Shown piece after piece: positions 11,384 to 24,300 of a stretch of DNA of 64,000 nt. Below the pieces are notes generated by a model. The model searched no databases. It was not told the DNA's origin and saw only the letters and a list, made by a program, of their open reading frames with translations. The position numbers and the translations under genes were made by a program. Location: positions 1-64,000 of the forward strand of contig VXIS01000192.1 of NCBI GenBank assembly GCA_008704415.1, given 5' to 3'. Position 1 is the first letter of the stretch. Each line of letters begins with the position of its first letter. This stretch comes from Sphaerosporella brunnea (Eukaryota; Ascomycota; Pezizomycetes; Pezizales; Pyronemataceae).

Positions 11384-11814
11384 CAATGTTCTTAACAGCC
11401 AGCCCGCCTGGCCGGCTGCGTTGGGCGGATGTGGGCTGATCAAAAAGCTCGGCTGGCTGTTTGGGCTGCAGCCCTCGACGGAGACCACAATGACGACAAA
11501 TACGATGATATCAACTATTGCTATGAAATGAAAAGTACATAAAGATGTTCGCCGTGTAAAATGATGACTAGGAGGGGATCACTAGATAGGAGTTCACTAT
11601 AACATTACAGGTCCTGATAAGTTTATCGGCGCCGATTGAACCCCGCCACTCGCAGTGGCCGGTCTTCACCGGAGATCACTCAAAGCCCTGGCAGCCGGGC
11701 TGGCCCGACAGCGGGCTGGGCCGTTTGGGCTGATGCAGAAAGCCCGCCGGGCTGGCTGCTTAAAGCAGCTGGCCAAGGCCGCCCGGCTGTTTCGGCTGGC
11801 TACTGAGAACACTG
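11384..11814. mobile_element. hAT-type MITE with 8-bp TSD (left arm)
   Basis: A 431-bp element. The right end read inward starts CAGTGTTCTCAGTAGCCAGCC and the left end starts CAATGTTCTTAACAGCC. A perfect 8-bp target duplication ATAGATAC flanks it (11376-11383 and 11815-11822). The 8-bp TSD and CAGTG-type ends indicate hAT. There is no transposase ORF. The interior is shared with the copy at 40610-40950. Confidence 0.92.
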
Positions 11815-11900
11815 ATAGATACAACGCGATGTCTTTGTGCAATGAAAGTTACCGTACCCGAAACACTCCTGTGCCACCACCATCACTCCCGAACAATCTA

Positions 11901-12271
11901 CTCGGTACTGGGGTAAAGTATGACAATGCAGGCGCCATGCATTTGGGGCGCCGCTGTGGCGTTGTAACGCAAAAGAAGTATTTGCTCTCAGAGTAGGCTG
12001 GGAAGGAGTGCGGCCTTTCTACAGTTTGAGTCTTAAGAGACTCAGTGCCCAGGCCGGCCACTTTCCAGTGAAGAACTCCGTCAAAAAGAATAACATGGCG
12101 GGGCATTCCCAGCCAAAGTGGCCTTTGTTTTCACTTGGGCGCAGCTTTTCCACTCAAAGCGGTCCTTCCTCTTGTTTTGAGGTCAATAAATCCGGCCTGT
12201 TGCGTGGCTTGAAGCTTTCAATCGACTGCATATGTGGCGCCTGCATTGTCGTACTTTATCACAGTACCGAG
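11901..12271. mobile_element. TA-flanked MITE, family B (left arm)
   Basis: A 371-bp element with ~40-bp imperfect terminal inverted repeats beginning CTCGGTACTG and containing ACAATGCAGGCGCCA at both ends. TA flanks it at 11899-11900 and 12272-12273. There is no coding sequence. Its TIRs are unrelated to those of family A. Confidence 0.8.
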
Positions 12272-15200
12272 TACATAGAGTACTATACTGAAAATAGGGG
12301 CCCCGCCGAAATGGGTAGATGAATCAGGATTAGGGATATTTCTCACGCTTGTTACCTCATGCCATATCACCACCTTCCACTGCCTAGAGTTTGTCGTGTC
12401 GACGTTTGAAAGATACAAAATGTGGGTGAGAAATAAGACATCCTCCTCATGGGTGGGGCCTGTTCTACCTAGTGAAAACCGTTCCCTTCCCCCCCCCCTT
12501 CTTTTTTTCCATATCTATCCCCATCCCTTGAACTCGCGTACAAACACTCCGGATTATTCCAACCAAGGTTCTGGCGCCAGCCGGGTTCGCGCCAGCCCAG
12601 GTTCTTCACCGGCGCGGGGAGCTATGGCGAGGGTCGCGCACAGGTATTGCCAGTGGGACTCCATCGCTTTTGGGGGATGTCAAAAACTGTAGATGGCGGC
12701 TGGATGGTTGGGCTATGGGGGAGGTTTCGCCTTCGGGACGACGCAGTTGCATATGGTGTTGAACGCAGAGGTTGGGAAATTCGATGGAATCTTCAATGTC
12801 TTTTTTTTTTTTTCCCCCGGTGGAAACTGTCGATATGTGTCGGCGTTTCGTTACCGGCTTGTCGGGCTGTCAATACAGGAATTCCAACCGGCCCAACTTG
12901 AGGGAAGTATGTGCGTGGTGGAAGATCCTAACGGCCAACCCAGACTGACGCTGAGAGCTCTCTCTCCGTGTCTTTCTAATTATCTGAGCCTTTCAATGCT
13001 TTATTTCATCGGTAGAGTGATTGCGGATGACATAACCACACAAACGGGCCCAACACTGTCTAAATCCACCTGGACTGAGTGACTATAGGATGTGTGTCGG
13101 TGACAGGTGACGGCGGCGGGAGCGGTGGTCGATAATTTCATAATTTCCAACACTCCCTTTCCAGTACAAAAAAACGCTGGTGGCCCAACGGCTATGGGTA
13201 GGAGTCAGGACCCCTTCACAGCTGGGGCTCGACTCCCGGGAGTTTCTCCTTCCCCTCTTTCTATATCTGGGAGCGGAGGGTTTTTGTTTCTCCGTTGGGT
13301 CACGGTTTTTTTTTTTCTGCTACGTCGTCCATCGTGTGTAGATTTTTATTTATTTATATTGCCCTGGAGAATTAATTATCGTCGCTTAGGAGAGCTTTTC
13401 CTTTTTTTCCTGGGAACGACAAAGGTGGGATAGATCTCGCTAGGTGGTGGTCCCCCACCCATAGGAGTGGGCTGGTTCAGTCGAGTGAGACTGTATGTTC
13501 GCCGTCTTCGTGTGTGAAATCATGACTGGATCACTCGTGTTTCAAAACCGTACCTGGTCTAAGCGGATAACCTTGATGTTGGTCGCAAGCCCTCCGCTCT
13601 GCGCGGGGCGGAAATAGCTCGACAAGTATCGGCTTTCTTTTCTTCAAAAAGAAAAAAACAAAACTGTTTCCCTTGAATACGGTCCAGAATTGGAATCTCA
13701 GGATTAAACTGGTCCATACCGGTAAAACCAAGTCCACTTCACTAATCGCGCGTCGGCCGCGGCTAATTAAGCGCCCACCGCCACCACCCCCCGGCGTTTC
13801 TCATCTGGCATGCAGGAAAAAGAGCTATGCTATATCTCCACCGCAGCGCACCCGCCCTCACCACGTGCACGTGGCGGCGATTCTCTCAGACTGAGCGGTG
13901 ATCTGACGAAGTGAGCTAAGCGCGCTAACTACGGTCTATTCGCCGTAGGGGGGGGTCTGAGCTTGGTAGCCAGCGCCCACCTTTTAATTTGGAGGCGTCG
14001 GAACACAGCACCGAGTGAGTTCCAGTGAATCCGTTCTCTCCCTTCCTTCCTTCCTTCGCTTCGCTTCGATACACACTCCACAGGTTTTCAAGTTAACTTT
14101 GGTTATTTGTTGAACCCATGTCAACTCGGCACCGCCACGCATAAACCATGCTGGCTTGTGAACACTCAACTCGATCCAGGCGGATGTCCCACAAAACGCT
14201 TCAACTTTCCGCGACATCCTCCTCGCTGAACCAACAACAGCCAACATGTATCCTCCTCAGTGGACAAGACTGCTTCCGTTCTCACTGAACCAGCCGTTTT
14301 CAAAGGCAGCGGTGAAAAGGGGTTGCACAGACCACGTCAGCAACTTTACACTCGTTTCCGGCGCAGAAGCTTTCCAAAGTCTACCACCGTTCAAACCTAA
14401 CCGATCAGCATGAACCAGAACCAAGCTCCACCCAACTGGAGCTTGCAATAAGGCAGTGACAGTGAGACTGATGTATGTATCTCATACCATGAATGTTTTC
14501 TTTTGAGGTGTGGCTGTGGCATAACAAAGGTACACAGGGACAAATCGCTGTGCTTTGCTCATCAAAGACGCGAATCTCCTCCGATACAAAGTGCCCGCGC
14601 AAGAACAAGAACTTGACGAAGCGTCAAGGGGGGGCACGTCCTGTTATCAATTGAGTGTTGCCTTTCAAAATGTGCATTAAAGCTCAAGTGGGATACACCC
14701 TAGGGGTAGGAATGTGGCAGAGAAAGGTATGGTGCTCAGTGTTGGGGAGGTAGATTTGTGGCGGTATATGTAGCCACAGTGTGGCATAGGTGCTTGGCGC
14801 CAAGAGGCTTGACGGTACTGTAATCTCACCCGAGGGGGGTTCATTTGGGGCTCGCTCCGCAAAATTTCAAATGCTATCTCCGTCACAGCCAGATGACATA
14901 ATTTATTTTTGACATCGCAGATATGCTTCTCTACAAATCTATGGAGCCATTTTTTTCTCCTCTTTCTTTGTTGCGGTCGCGATGTCCGGGGTCAACACGT
15001 TGGAGCTTGTAGTGCAGCGGTATATAGCGGTAAATTGCAGCTGATATATATGTGAATATTCGCACCAAAAACTCTGCGCATTGATGTTCCGATGCGCAAC
15101 GTAATGAATGAATCATTTAAATACGGCAGTATTCCGTTCAATGCTCAGCCACCACAAAGGGCGGCCGCCGGGGCGGGCATCGATCGCCGCACTATCAACA

Positions 15201-16392
15201 CGATCCCCGACATGATAGCCATCATCCTCATCATCAGATGACACAAAGCGTCTAGCATCGTGAGACCCCCCCCCCCCCCCCAAAAAAAAGCACGCGGTAT
15301 CAAGACAAAAATGTCTTATTCGGGGGGGTCAATAGGCATCAAGTTTTTTTTTTTTTTTTTTTTTGAATGCGCATTCTAGCGGCATTCTCAACGACGAACA
15401 GGCAGTATATGAAAGGAAGGGGGGGGGCATCCGTCCGCCGTACCTTTGTATTTATGTAGACTCCGATAACGACACACCGCGCAAAAGTGTACTACGGCGG
15501 CGATATACAGGGGGAACTGTGCTATAGTATCCTCTGTAAAATTTGGCTTCGCTTTACTTTTGACCTGATGGTTACTTGAGAATTTTGCGTTTTCGACGGA
15601 GGACCGAGTGATCGGTAGTGAATCCCCTGCCCAGAGATCACGACGTTCTCGCGGCCACAGCTTCTCCTATTGACAACGACCATTTCCAGCTTCCTAATTA
15701 CCGCTGGAATGTTGATAAGCATAATCCATCACTCGCCCAAACCCTACCAGAGCGAACGTATCCACGTTTCAAGTTCAACCAATACAATTGTCAATTGTCG
15801 AGTAAAAAAAAAGTAAAAAAAAGACTAGATAATACAATTCCCCTCCAGAATTCTCAAAAAAACTCCTCCCCCGCGAATCCCACTCGGCAATCTGCTCACT
15901 GCCATCAATCAATCAATCCACAAACCAATGTTCAACAAAGTGCAGCAAAGATAAAAGTAAAAAAAAAAAAATGGTAAAGTAACCTAAGTATTCACAAATA
16001 TAAAATTCTCCCATGCATCCCTCACTCCCGTCCATGCCAAGCGAAAACGAAAACCCCTCCATGTACAAATGAAAAAGTTCAGAAGCAAAGTAAACAACCG
16101 CTTAAGCGCGGCAGAAGAAGCGGAAAACCACAAAACACAAAGCAATCCCTCAAACCAACATCCGAGAAAAGGAATAAAAAGAAAAAAGAATCCCATGCAA
16201 CCTAACCTCCCCGTAAACAAAGAACAAATACCTGGACGAAAAGGGAAAATGAGAAAAAGCAACAAGAAAATAGTATATAGAGAGTAAAGTAATTCACACA
16301 CAGTAAAGTAAAAGCGAAAAAAAAGTCATGTCAAGGCTGCGAACGCTGTTTCACGCAGCTGATAAAAAACAAGCAGACGGGTGGGTCAGGGA
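12272..16392. other. Gene-poor inner region of left arm
   Basis: About 4.1 kb with no convincing gene on either strand. It contains several homopolymers (T13 near 12801, C14 near 15270, T20 near 15345), a CCTT/TTCG microsatellite near 14041-14070 and a pair of tRNA-like promoter boxes (13181-13191 and 13226-13236) without a foldable tRNA. The last ~800 bp is A-rich on the plus strand and probably includes the NudE 3' flank. Mirror region 19292-23412. Confidence 0.6.
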
Positions 16393-17824
16393 TTATTTCT
16401 CCCCCACTCGCTTCGAGCTCCCAGTGAGTCGTCTTCCGATACCATTGGTGCTGGAGCTCTGCGTGCTGTTACCCCCTTCCTCGAATCCATGGAGACCAAC
16501 CGAACTCAATCTGCCACCATAGGTTTTCTTCGGCAACGGGATGGCGCTGCCACCATTGTTCAGTGTGTTTCGCCTGTTTCCTCCGAATCCAAACGGTCCA
16601 TCCCCTCCTCCGATGCTCTTCCTGCCCGCGGATATCTCGTACTCTCCAAAGTGTCCTCCGTTTCCTCCCATCAATGCCATGCGGCTGGACATGCTCGTTC
16701 GGCTCTGTGGCCTCTGAGGTATCGCCGAAGGTCGTTCCGGTCCTCCAGAGAGCGATGATCGAGAAGTGGATCCAGATGCGCGAGAGTCAGGACGGGAAAG
16801 GAGGGCAGCTCTCGATTCTGGCCGGGCCAGGCGGGAAGCGGGACGATCGATAGGATTGTAGTTGTTGAAGCCGAGTCCAGCCGGGGTGTCTCTGCCGTTG
16901 CTGAAGCTGCTCGAAGATGTGATTGACGAGCTGACGGAAGGCGCACGTGATTTCCTGGTAGAACGCAGGGGAACTGAAGCAATGTTAATCGGCACCGGCA
17001 TTTGAGAGGTGAGATGCGAAGCTCGTGGGGGAGTCGGGGCCGGTCCGGGGAGCTTGCTTCGTGCACTCTGCACCCGCTGTTCCAGACGTTGCATCTGCCC
17101 TATCAACCCGCGAATCTGGTGCAGCGATCGAGACGACGGTATCGTCGGTATCGGCAGCCCAGTACTGCCACCGATGGATGATGTCCTACCATGCCTTCTC
17201 GTCGGCTTCTGGTTGTTGCGGGGGCGCGGGGTGGTGGCGGGATCGTTGAACGGAGTGGTCATGCGAGAGGGCTGCGAGGGTGTCGTGGATGCCTCCGACA
17301 TTGGTGGCGACGGAGGACCAGAGTGCTCCGAATGCGGCGTGGCCGTCGACGCAATGGAGGGAGTCGTCATGGGTGTACCAGGCTCATCCGACAAAACTGT
17401 CGAAGTGTCGGATAGTGGTGACGGGTATTTAGGTGGGGGTACATGATGCAGGCTGCCAGTACCGTACTTGGCCGCGATGGCGAGGGCATTGTTGAGCTTC
17501 TCGACCGTGATCTCCTGCTCCACTTTCATATCCGACATCTCGTCGCGTAGCCGTTGAAACCTCGATCCGCAGCGCTTCCCTCTCCTGCTCGGTTGCCCTG
17601 ACCTCCTCTTCCAGCATGACGCCTCGTTCGAGCGAATGGTTGTACTTCGACTCGATATCTTCCAGTGACGACATCACGATCCGCTCCTGTCGCTCGAAAT
17701 CGTCGTTGGAAACCTCCATGTCGCGAAGTCGAAGCTGCATCGCCCTGTTTTGCTCGCGCAGTGTGGTGATCTCCTTCTGCAAAGCATTCTGGGCCGTGTT
17801 CGCTTCGGTCTTGGACTTGTTGTA
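16393..17824 (-). pseudogene. NudE, 5'-truncated and frameshifted (left arm)
   Basis: Left-arm copy of the NudE gene described at 17855-19291. It begins inside the arm end and has lost even the splice acceptor, which lies in the spacer. An extra base in an A-run at 17557-17559 shifts frame between REALRIEV and QRLRDE, so the coiled coil and the Ser-rich tail are in different frames. Its upstream sequence is the antisense of the other copy, so no native promoter is present. The frameshift may be real decay or a homopolymer error. Confidence 0.85.
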
Positions 17825-17825
17825 C

Positions 17826-17859
17826 GTGCATGCTGACGCGAGTATTCTGCACAGAGCAA
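17826..17859. other. 34-bp spacer at the palindrome axis
   Basis: These are the only bases between the arms. Each arm ends in GTAC, itself self-complementary (17822-17825 and 17860-17863). The spacer reads as the 3' end of a fungal intron followed by the first bases of an exon: a CTGAC branch site at 17833-17837, the acceptor CACAG ending at 17854, then exon bases that continue into the right-arm NudE frame. The spacer is therefore native NudE sequence belonging to the right arm, not a foreign insert. Confidence 0.9.
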
Positions 17860-19291
17860 GTACAACAAGTCCAAGACCGAAGCGAACACGGCCCAGAATG
17901 CTTTGCAGAAGGAGATCACCACACTGCGCGAGCAAAACAGGGCGATGCAGCTTCGACTTCGCGACATGGAGGTTTCCAACGACGATTTCGAGCGACAGGA
18001 GCGGATCGTGATGTCGTCACTGGAAGATATCGAGTCGAAGTACAACCATTCGCTCGAACGAGGCGTCATGCTGGAAGAGGAGGTCAGGGCAACCGAGCAG
18101 GAGAGGGAAGCGCTGCGGATCGAGGTTCAACGGCTACGCGACGAGATGTCGGATATGAAAGTGGAGCAGGAGATCACGGTCGAGAAGCTCAACAATGCCC
18201 TCGCCATCGCGGCCAAGTACGGTACTGGCAGCCTGCATCATGTACCCCCACCTAAATACCCGTCACCACTATCCGACACTTCGACAGTTTTGTCGGATGA
18301 GCCTGGTACACCCATGACGACTCCCTCCATTGCGTCGACGGCCACGCCGCATTCGGAGCACTCTGGTCCTCCGTCGCCACCAATGTCGGAGGCATCCACG
18401 ACACCCTCGCAGCCCTCTCGCATGACCACTCCGTTCAACGATCCCGCCACCACCCCGCGCCCCCGCAACAACCAGAAGCCGACGAGAAGGCATGGTAGGA
18501 CATCATCCATCGGTGGCAGTACTGGGCTGCCGATACCGACGATACCGTCGTCTCGATCGCTGCACCAGATTCGCGGGTTGATAGGGCAGATGCAACGTCT
18601 GGAACAGCGGGTGCAGAGTGCACGAAGCAAGCTCCCCGGACCGGCCCCGACTCCCCCACGAGCTTCGCATCTCACCTCTCAAATGCCGGTGCCGATTAAC
18701 ATTGCTTCAGTTCCCCTGCGTTCTACCAGGAAATCACGTGCGCCTTCCGTCAGCTCGTCAATCACATCTTCGAGCAGCTTCAGCAACGGCAGAGACACCC
18801 CGGCTGGACTCGGCTTCAACAACTACAATCCTATCGATCGTCCCGCTTCCCGCCTGGCCCGGCCAGAATCGAGAGCTGCCCTCCTTTCCCGTCCTGACTC
18901 TCGCGCATCTGGATCCACTTCTCGATCATCGCTCTCTGGAGGACCGGAACGACCTTCGGCGATACCTCAGAGGCCACAGAGCCGAACGAGCATGTCCAGC
19001 CGCATGGCATTGATGGGAGGAAACGGAGGACACTTTGGAGAGTACGAGATATCCGCGGGCAGGAAGAGCATCGGAGGAGGGGATGGACCGTTTGGATTCG
19101 GAGGAAACAGGCGAAACACACTGAACAATGGTGGCAGCGCCATCCCGTTGCCGAAGAAAACCTATGGTGGCAGATTGAGTTCGGTTGGTCTCCATGGATT
19201 CGAGGAAGGGGGTAACAGCACGCAGAGCTCCAGCACCAATGGTATCGGAAGACGACTCACTGGGAGCTCGAAGCGAGTGGGGGAGAAATAA
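17855..19291 (+). CDS. NudE homologue, 5'-truncated at palindrome axis (right arm)
   Basis: A 478-codon terminal exon of a NudE/NDEL1-family protein, the dynein regulator that links Lis1 (NudF) to dynein in nuclear migration and spindle positioning. The first ~100 residues form the coiled coil, with the family-typical NDDFERQ...[10 protein letters not shown] and EVQRLRDE blocks. The rest is Ser/Pro/Arg-rich, as in Aspergillus NudE. The exon follows an intron 3' end (branch CTGAC, acceptor CACAG) in the spacer. Upstream exons, encoding roughly the first 70 residues of the family, are absent because the sequence reverses into the other arm. No ATG for a complete protein exists here, so it is probably non-functional unless an intact copy exists elsewhere. 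Confidence 0.87.
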   Translation, partial: SKYNKSKTEANTAQNALQKEITTLREQNRAMQLRLRDMEVSNDDFERQERIVMSSLEDIESKYNHSLERGVMLEEEVRATEQEREALRIEVQRLRDEMSDMKVEQEITVEKLNNALAIAAKYGTGSLHHVPPPKYPSPLSDTSTVLSDEPGTPMTTPSIASTATPHSEHSGPPSPPMSEASTTPSQPSRMTTPFNDPATTPRPRNNQKPTRRHGRTSSIGGSTGLPIPTIPSSRSLHQIRGLIGQMQRLEQRVQSARSKLPGPAPTPPRASHLTSQMPVPINIASVPLRSTRKSRAPSVSSSITSSSSFSNGRDTPAGLGFNNYNPIDRPASRLARPESRAALLSRPDSRASGSTSRSSLSGGPERPSAIPQRPQSRTSMSSRMALMGGNGGHFGEYEISAGRKSIGGGDGPFGFGGNRRNTLNNGGSAIPLPKKTYGGRLSSVGLHGFEEGGNSTQSSSTNGIGRRLTGSSKRVGEK

Positions 19292-22200
19292 TCCCTGACC
19301 CACCCGTCTGCTTGTTTTTTATCAGCTGCGTGAAACAGCGTTCGCAGCCTTGACATGACTTTTTTTTCGCTTTTACTTTACTGTGTGTGAATTACTTTAC
19401 TCTCTATATACTATTTTCTTGTTGCTTTTTCTCATTTTCCCTTTTCGTCCAGGTATTTGTTCTTTGTTTACGGGGAGGTTAGGTTGCATGGGATTCTTTT
19501 TTTCTTTTTATTCCTTTTCTCGGATGTTGGTTTGAGGGATTGCTTTGTGTTTTGTGGTTTTCCGCTTCTTCTGCCGCGCTTAAGCGGTTGTTTACTTTGC
19601 TTCTGAACTTTTTCATTTGTACATGGAGGGGTTTTCGTTTTCGCTTGGCATGGACGGGAGTGAGGGATGCATGGGAGAATTTTATATTTGTGAATACTTA
19701 GGTTACTTTACCATTTTTTTTTTTTTACTTTTATCTTTGCTGCACTTTGTTGAACATTGGTTTGTGGATTGATTGATTGATGGCAGTGAGCAGATTGCCG
19801 AGTGGGATTCGCGGGGGAGGAGTTTTTTTGAGAATTCTGGAGGGGAATTGTATTATCTAGTCTTTTTTTTTACTTTTTTTTTACTCGACAATTGACAATT
19901 GTATTGGTTGAACTTGAAACGTGGATACGTTCGCTCTGGTAGGGTTTGGGCGAGTGATGGATTATGCTTATCAACATTCCAGCGGTAATTAGGAAGCTGG
20001 AAATGGTCGTTGTCAATAGGAGAAGCTGTGGCCGCGAGAACGTCGTGATCTCTGGGCAGGGGATTCACTACCGATCACTCGGTCCTCCGTCGAAAACGCA
20101 AAATTCTCAAGTAACCATCAGGTCAAAAGTAAAGCGAAGCCAAATTTTACAGAGGATACTATAGCACAGTTCCCCCTGTATATCGCCGCCGTAGTACACT
20201 TTTGCGCGGTGTGTCGTTATCGGAGTCTACATAAATACAAAGGTACGGCGGACGGATGCCCCCCCCCTTCCTTTCATATACTGCCTGTTCGTCGTTGAGA
20301 ATGCCGCTAGAATGCGCATTCAAAAAAAAAAAAAAAAAAAACTTGATGCCTATTGACCCCCCCGAATAAGACATTTTTGTCTTGATACCGCGTGCTTTTT
20401 TTTGGGGGGGGGGGGGGGTCTCACGATGCTAGACGCTTTGTGTCATCTGATGATGAGGATGATGGCTATCATGTCGGGGATCGTGTTGATAGTGCGGCGA
20501 TCGATGCCCGCCCCGGCGGCCGCCCTTTGTGGTGGCTGAGCATTGAACGGAATACTGCCGTATTTAAATGATTCATTCATTACGTTGCGCATCGGAACAT
20601 CAATGCGCAGAGTTTTTGGTGCGAATATTCACATATATATCAGCTGCAATTTACCGCTATATACCGCTGCACTACAAGCTCCAACGTGTTGACCCCGGAC
20701 ATCGCGACCGCAACAAAGAAAGAGGAGAAAAAAATGGCTCCATAGATTTGTAGAGAAGCATATCTGCGATGTCAAAAATAAATTATGTCATCTGGCTGTG
20801 ACGGAGATAGCATTTGAAATTTTGCGGAGCGAGCCCCAAATGAACCCCCCTCGGGTGAGATTACAGTACCGTCAAGCCTCTTGGCGCCAAGCACCTATGC
20901 CACACTGTGGCTACATATACCGCCACAAATCTACCTCCCCAACACTGAGCACCATACCTTTCTCTGCCACATTCCTACCCCTAGGGTGTATCCCACTTGA
21001 GCTTTAATGCACATTTTGAAAGGCAACACTCAATTGATAACAGGACGTGCCCCCCCTTGACGCTTCGTCAAGTTCTTGTTCTTGCGCGGGCACTTTGTAT
21101 CGGAGGAGATTCGCGTCTTTGATGAGCAAAGCACAGCGATTTGTCCCTGTGTACCTTTGTTATGCCACAGCCACACCTCAAAAGAAAACATTCATGGTAT
21201 GAGATACATACATCAGTCTCACTGTCACTGCCTTATTGCAAGCTCCAGTTGGGTGGAGCTTGGTTCTGGTTCATGCTGATCGGTTAGGTTTGAACGGTGG
21301 TAGACTTTGGAAAGCTTCTGCGCCGGAAACGAGTGTAAAGTTGCTGACGTGGTCTGTGCAACCCCTTTTCACCGCTGCCTTTGAAAACGGCTGGTTCAGT
21401 GAGAACGGAAGCAGTCTTGTCCACTGAGGAGGATACATGTTGGCTGTTGTTGGTTCAGCGAGGAGGATGTCGCGGAAAGTTGAAGCGTTTTGTGGGACAT
21501 CCGCCTGGATCGAGTTGAGTGTTCACAAGCCAGCATGGTTTATGCGTGGCGGTGCCGAGTTGACATGGGTTCAACAAATAACCAAAGTTAACTTGAAAAC
21601 CTGTGGAGTGTGTATCGAAGCGAAGCGAAGGAAGGAAGGAAGGGAGAGAACGGATTCACTGGAACTCACTCGGTGCTGTGTTCCGACGCCTCCAAATTAA
21701 AAGGTGGGCGCTGGCTACCAAGCTCAGACCCCCCCCTACGGCGAATAGACCGTAGTTAGCGCGCTTAGCTCACTTCGTCAGATCACCGCTCAGTCTGAGA
21801 GAATCGCCGCCACGTGCACGTGGTGAGGGCGGGTGCGCTGCGGTGGAGATATAGCATAGCTCTTTTTCCTGCATGCCAGATGAGAAACGCCGGGGGGTGG
21901 TGGCGGTGGGCGCTTAATTAGCCGCGGCCGACGCGCGATTAGTGAAGTGGACTTGGTTTTACCGGTATGGACCAGTTTAATCCTGAGATTCCAATTCTGG
22001 ACCGTATTCAAGGGAAACAGTTTTGTTTTTTTCTTTTTGAAGAAAAAGAAAGCCGATACTTGTCGAGCTATTTCCGCCCCGCGCAGAGCGGAGGGCTTGC
22101 GACCAACATCAAGGTTATCCGCTTAGACCAGGTACGGTTTTGAAACACGAGTGATCCAGTCATGATTTCACACACGAAGACGGCGAACATACAGTCTCAC

Positions 22201-23412
22201 TCGACTGAACCAGCCCACTCCTATGGGTGGGGGACCACCACCTAGCGAGATCTATCCCACCTTTGTCGTTCCCAGGAAAAAAAGGAAAAGCTCTCCTAAG
22301 CGACGATAATTAATTCTCCAGGGCAATATAAATAAATAAAAATCTACACACGATGGACGACGTAGCAGAAAAAAAAAAACCGTGACCCAACGGAGAAACA
22401 AAAACCCTCCGCTCCCAGATATAGAAAGAGGGGAAGGAGAAACTCCCGGGAGTCGAGCCCCAGCTGTGAAGGGGTCCTGACTCCTACCCATAGCCGTTGG
22501 GCCACCAGCGTTTTTTTGTACTGGAAAGGGAGTGTTGGAAATTATGAAATTATCGACCACCGCTCCCGCCGCCGTCACCTGTCACCGACACACATCCTAT
22601 AGTCACTCAGTCCAGGTGGATTTAGACAGTGTTGGGCCCGTTTGTGTGGTTATGTCATCCGCAATCACTCTACCGATGAAATAAAGCATTGAAAGGCTCA
22701 GATAATTAGAAAGACACGGAGAGAGAGCTCTCAGCGTCAGTCTGGGTTGGCCGTTAGGATCTTCCACCACGCACATACTTCCCTCAAGTTGGGCCGGTTG
22801 GAATTCCTGTATTGACAGCCCGACAAGCCGGTAACGAAACGCCGACACATATCGACAGTTTCCACCGGGGGAAAAAAAAAAAAGACATTGAAGATTCCAT
22901 CGAATTTCCCAACCTCTGCGTTCAACACCATATGCAACTGCGTCGTCCCGAAGGCGAAACCTCCCCCATAGCCCAACCATCCAGCCGCCATCTACAGTTT
23001 TTGACATCCCCCAAAAGCGATGGAGTCCCACTGGCAATACCTGTGCGCGACCCTCGCCATAGCTCCCCGCGCCGGTGAAGAACCTGGGCTGGCGCGAACC
23101 CGGCTGGCGCCAGAACCTTGGTTGGAATAATCCGGAGTGTTTGTACGCGAGTTCAAGGGATGGGGATAGATATGGAAAAAAAGAAGGGGGGGGGGAAGGG
23201 AACGGTTTTCACTAGGTAGAACAGGCCCCACCCATGAGGAGGATGTCTTATTTCTCACCCACATTTTGTATCTTTCAAACGTCGACACGACAAACTCTAG
23301 GCAGTGGAAGGTGGTGATATGGCATGAGGTAACAAGCGTGAGAAATATCCCTAATCCTGATTCATCTACCCATTTCGGCGGGGCCCCTATTTTCAGTATA
23401 GTACTCTATGTA
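19292..23412. other. Gene-poor inner region of right arm
   Basis: Mirror of 12272-16392. It holds the same homopolymers with 1-2-base length differences, the same microsatellite and the same A/B-box-like pair (22494-22504 and 22449-22459). No gene recognised. Confidence 0.6.
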
Positions 23413-23783
23413 CTCGGTACTGTGATAAAGTACGACAATGCAGGCGCCACATATGCAGTCGATTGAAAGCTTCAAGCCACGCAACAGGCCGGATTTATTG
23501 ACCTCAAAACAAGAGGAAGGACCGCTTTGAGTGGAAAAGCTGCGCCCAAGTGAAAACAAAGGCCACTTTGGCTGGGAATGCCCCGCCATGTTATTCTTTT
23601 TGACGGAGTTCTTCACTGGAAAGTGGCCGGCCTGGGCACTGAGTCTCTTAAGACTCAAACTGTAGAAAGGCCGCACTCCTTCCCAGCCTACTCTGAGAGC
23701 AAATACTTCTTTTGCGTTACAACGCCACAGCGGCGCCCCAAATGCATGGCGCCTGCATTGTCATACTTTACCCCAGTACCGAG
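23413..23783. mobile_element. TA-flanked MITE, family B (right arm)
   Basis: Mirror copy of 11901-12271 with the same TIRs and TA flanks. Confidence 0.8.
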
Positions 23784-23869
23784 TAGATTGTTCGGGAGTG
23801 ATGGTGGTGGCACAGGAGTGTTTCGGGTACGGTAACTTTCATTGCACAAAGACATCGCGTTGTATCTAT

Positions 23870-24300
23870 CAGTGTTCTCAGTAGCCAGCCGAAACAGCCG
23901 GGCGGCCTTGGCCAGCTGCTTTAAGCAGCCAGCCCGGCGGGCTTTCTGCATCAGCCCAAACGGCCCAGCCCGCTGTCGGGCCAGCCCGGCTGCCAGGGCT
24001 TTGAGTGATCTCCGGTGAAGACCGGCCACTGCGAGTGGCGGGGTTCAATCGGCGCCGATAAACTTATCAGGACCTGTAATGTTATAGTGAACTCCTATCT
24101 AGTGATCCCCTCCTAGTCATCATTTTACACGGCGAACATCTTTATGTACTTTTCATTTCATAGCAATAGTTGATATCATCGTATTTGTCGTCATTGTGGT
24201 CTCCGTCGAGGGCTGCAGCCCAAACAGCCAGCCGAGCTTTTTGATCAGCCCACATCCGCCCAACGCAGCCGGCCAGGCGGGCTGGCTGTTAAGAACATTG
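23870..24300. mobile_element. hAT-type MITE with 8-bp TSD (right arm)
   Basis: Mirror copy of 11384-11814, flanked by GTATCTAT at 23862-23869 and 24301-24308. Confidence 0.92.

Larger units (their letters stand above)
1..17825 (+). repeat. Left arm of giant inverted repeat
   Basis: This stretch is the reverse complement of 17860-35657. Mirror positions sum to 35685 beside the axis, 35684 through most of the arm, 35699 beyond about 9.6 kb and 35716 beyond about 7.6 kb. The offsets come from a few homopolymer-length differences. Protein translations of PDS5, the RBR gene and the MITEs agree between arms. Homology is present from base 1, so the arm may continue outside the window. The outer ~950 bases are much less similar than the rest. 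Confidence 0.97.

Noticed and set aside
13160..13260. Possible tRNA gene
   Set aside because: A and B boxes are present, but the acceptor stem does not pair and the T-stem has a mismatch; kept only as a low-interest observation.
17616..18255. Overlapping ORFs across the palindrome axis on both strands
   Set aside because: They are out-of-frame readings of the two NudE fragments produced by the mirror symmetry.
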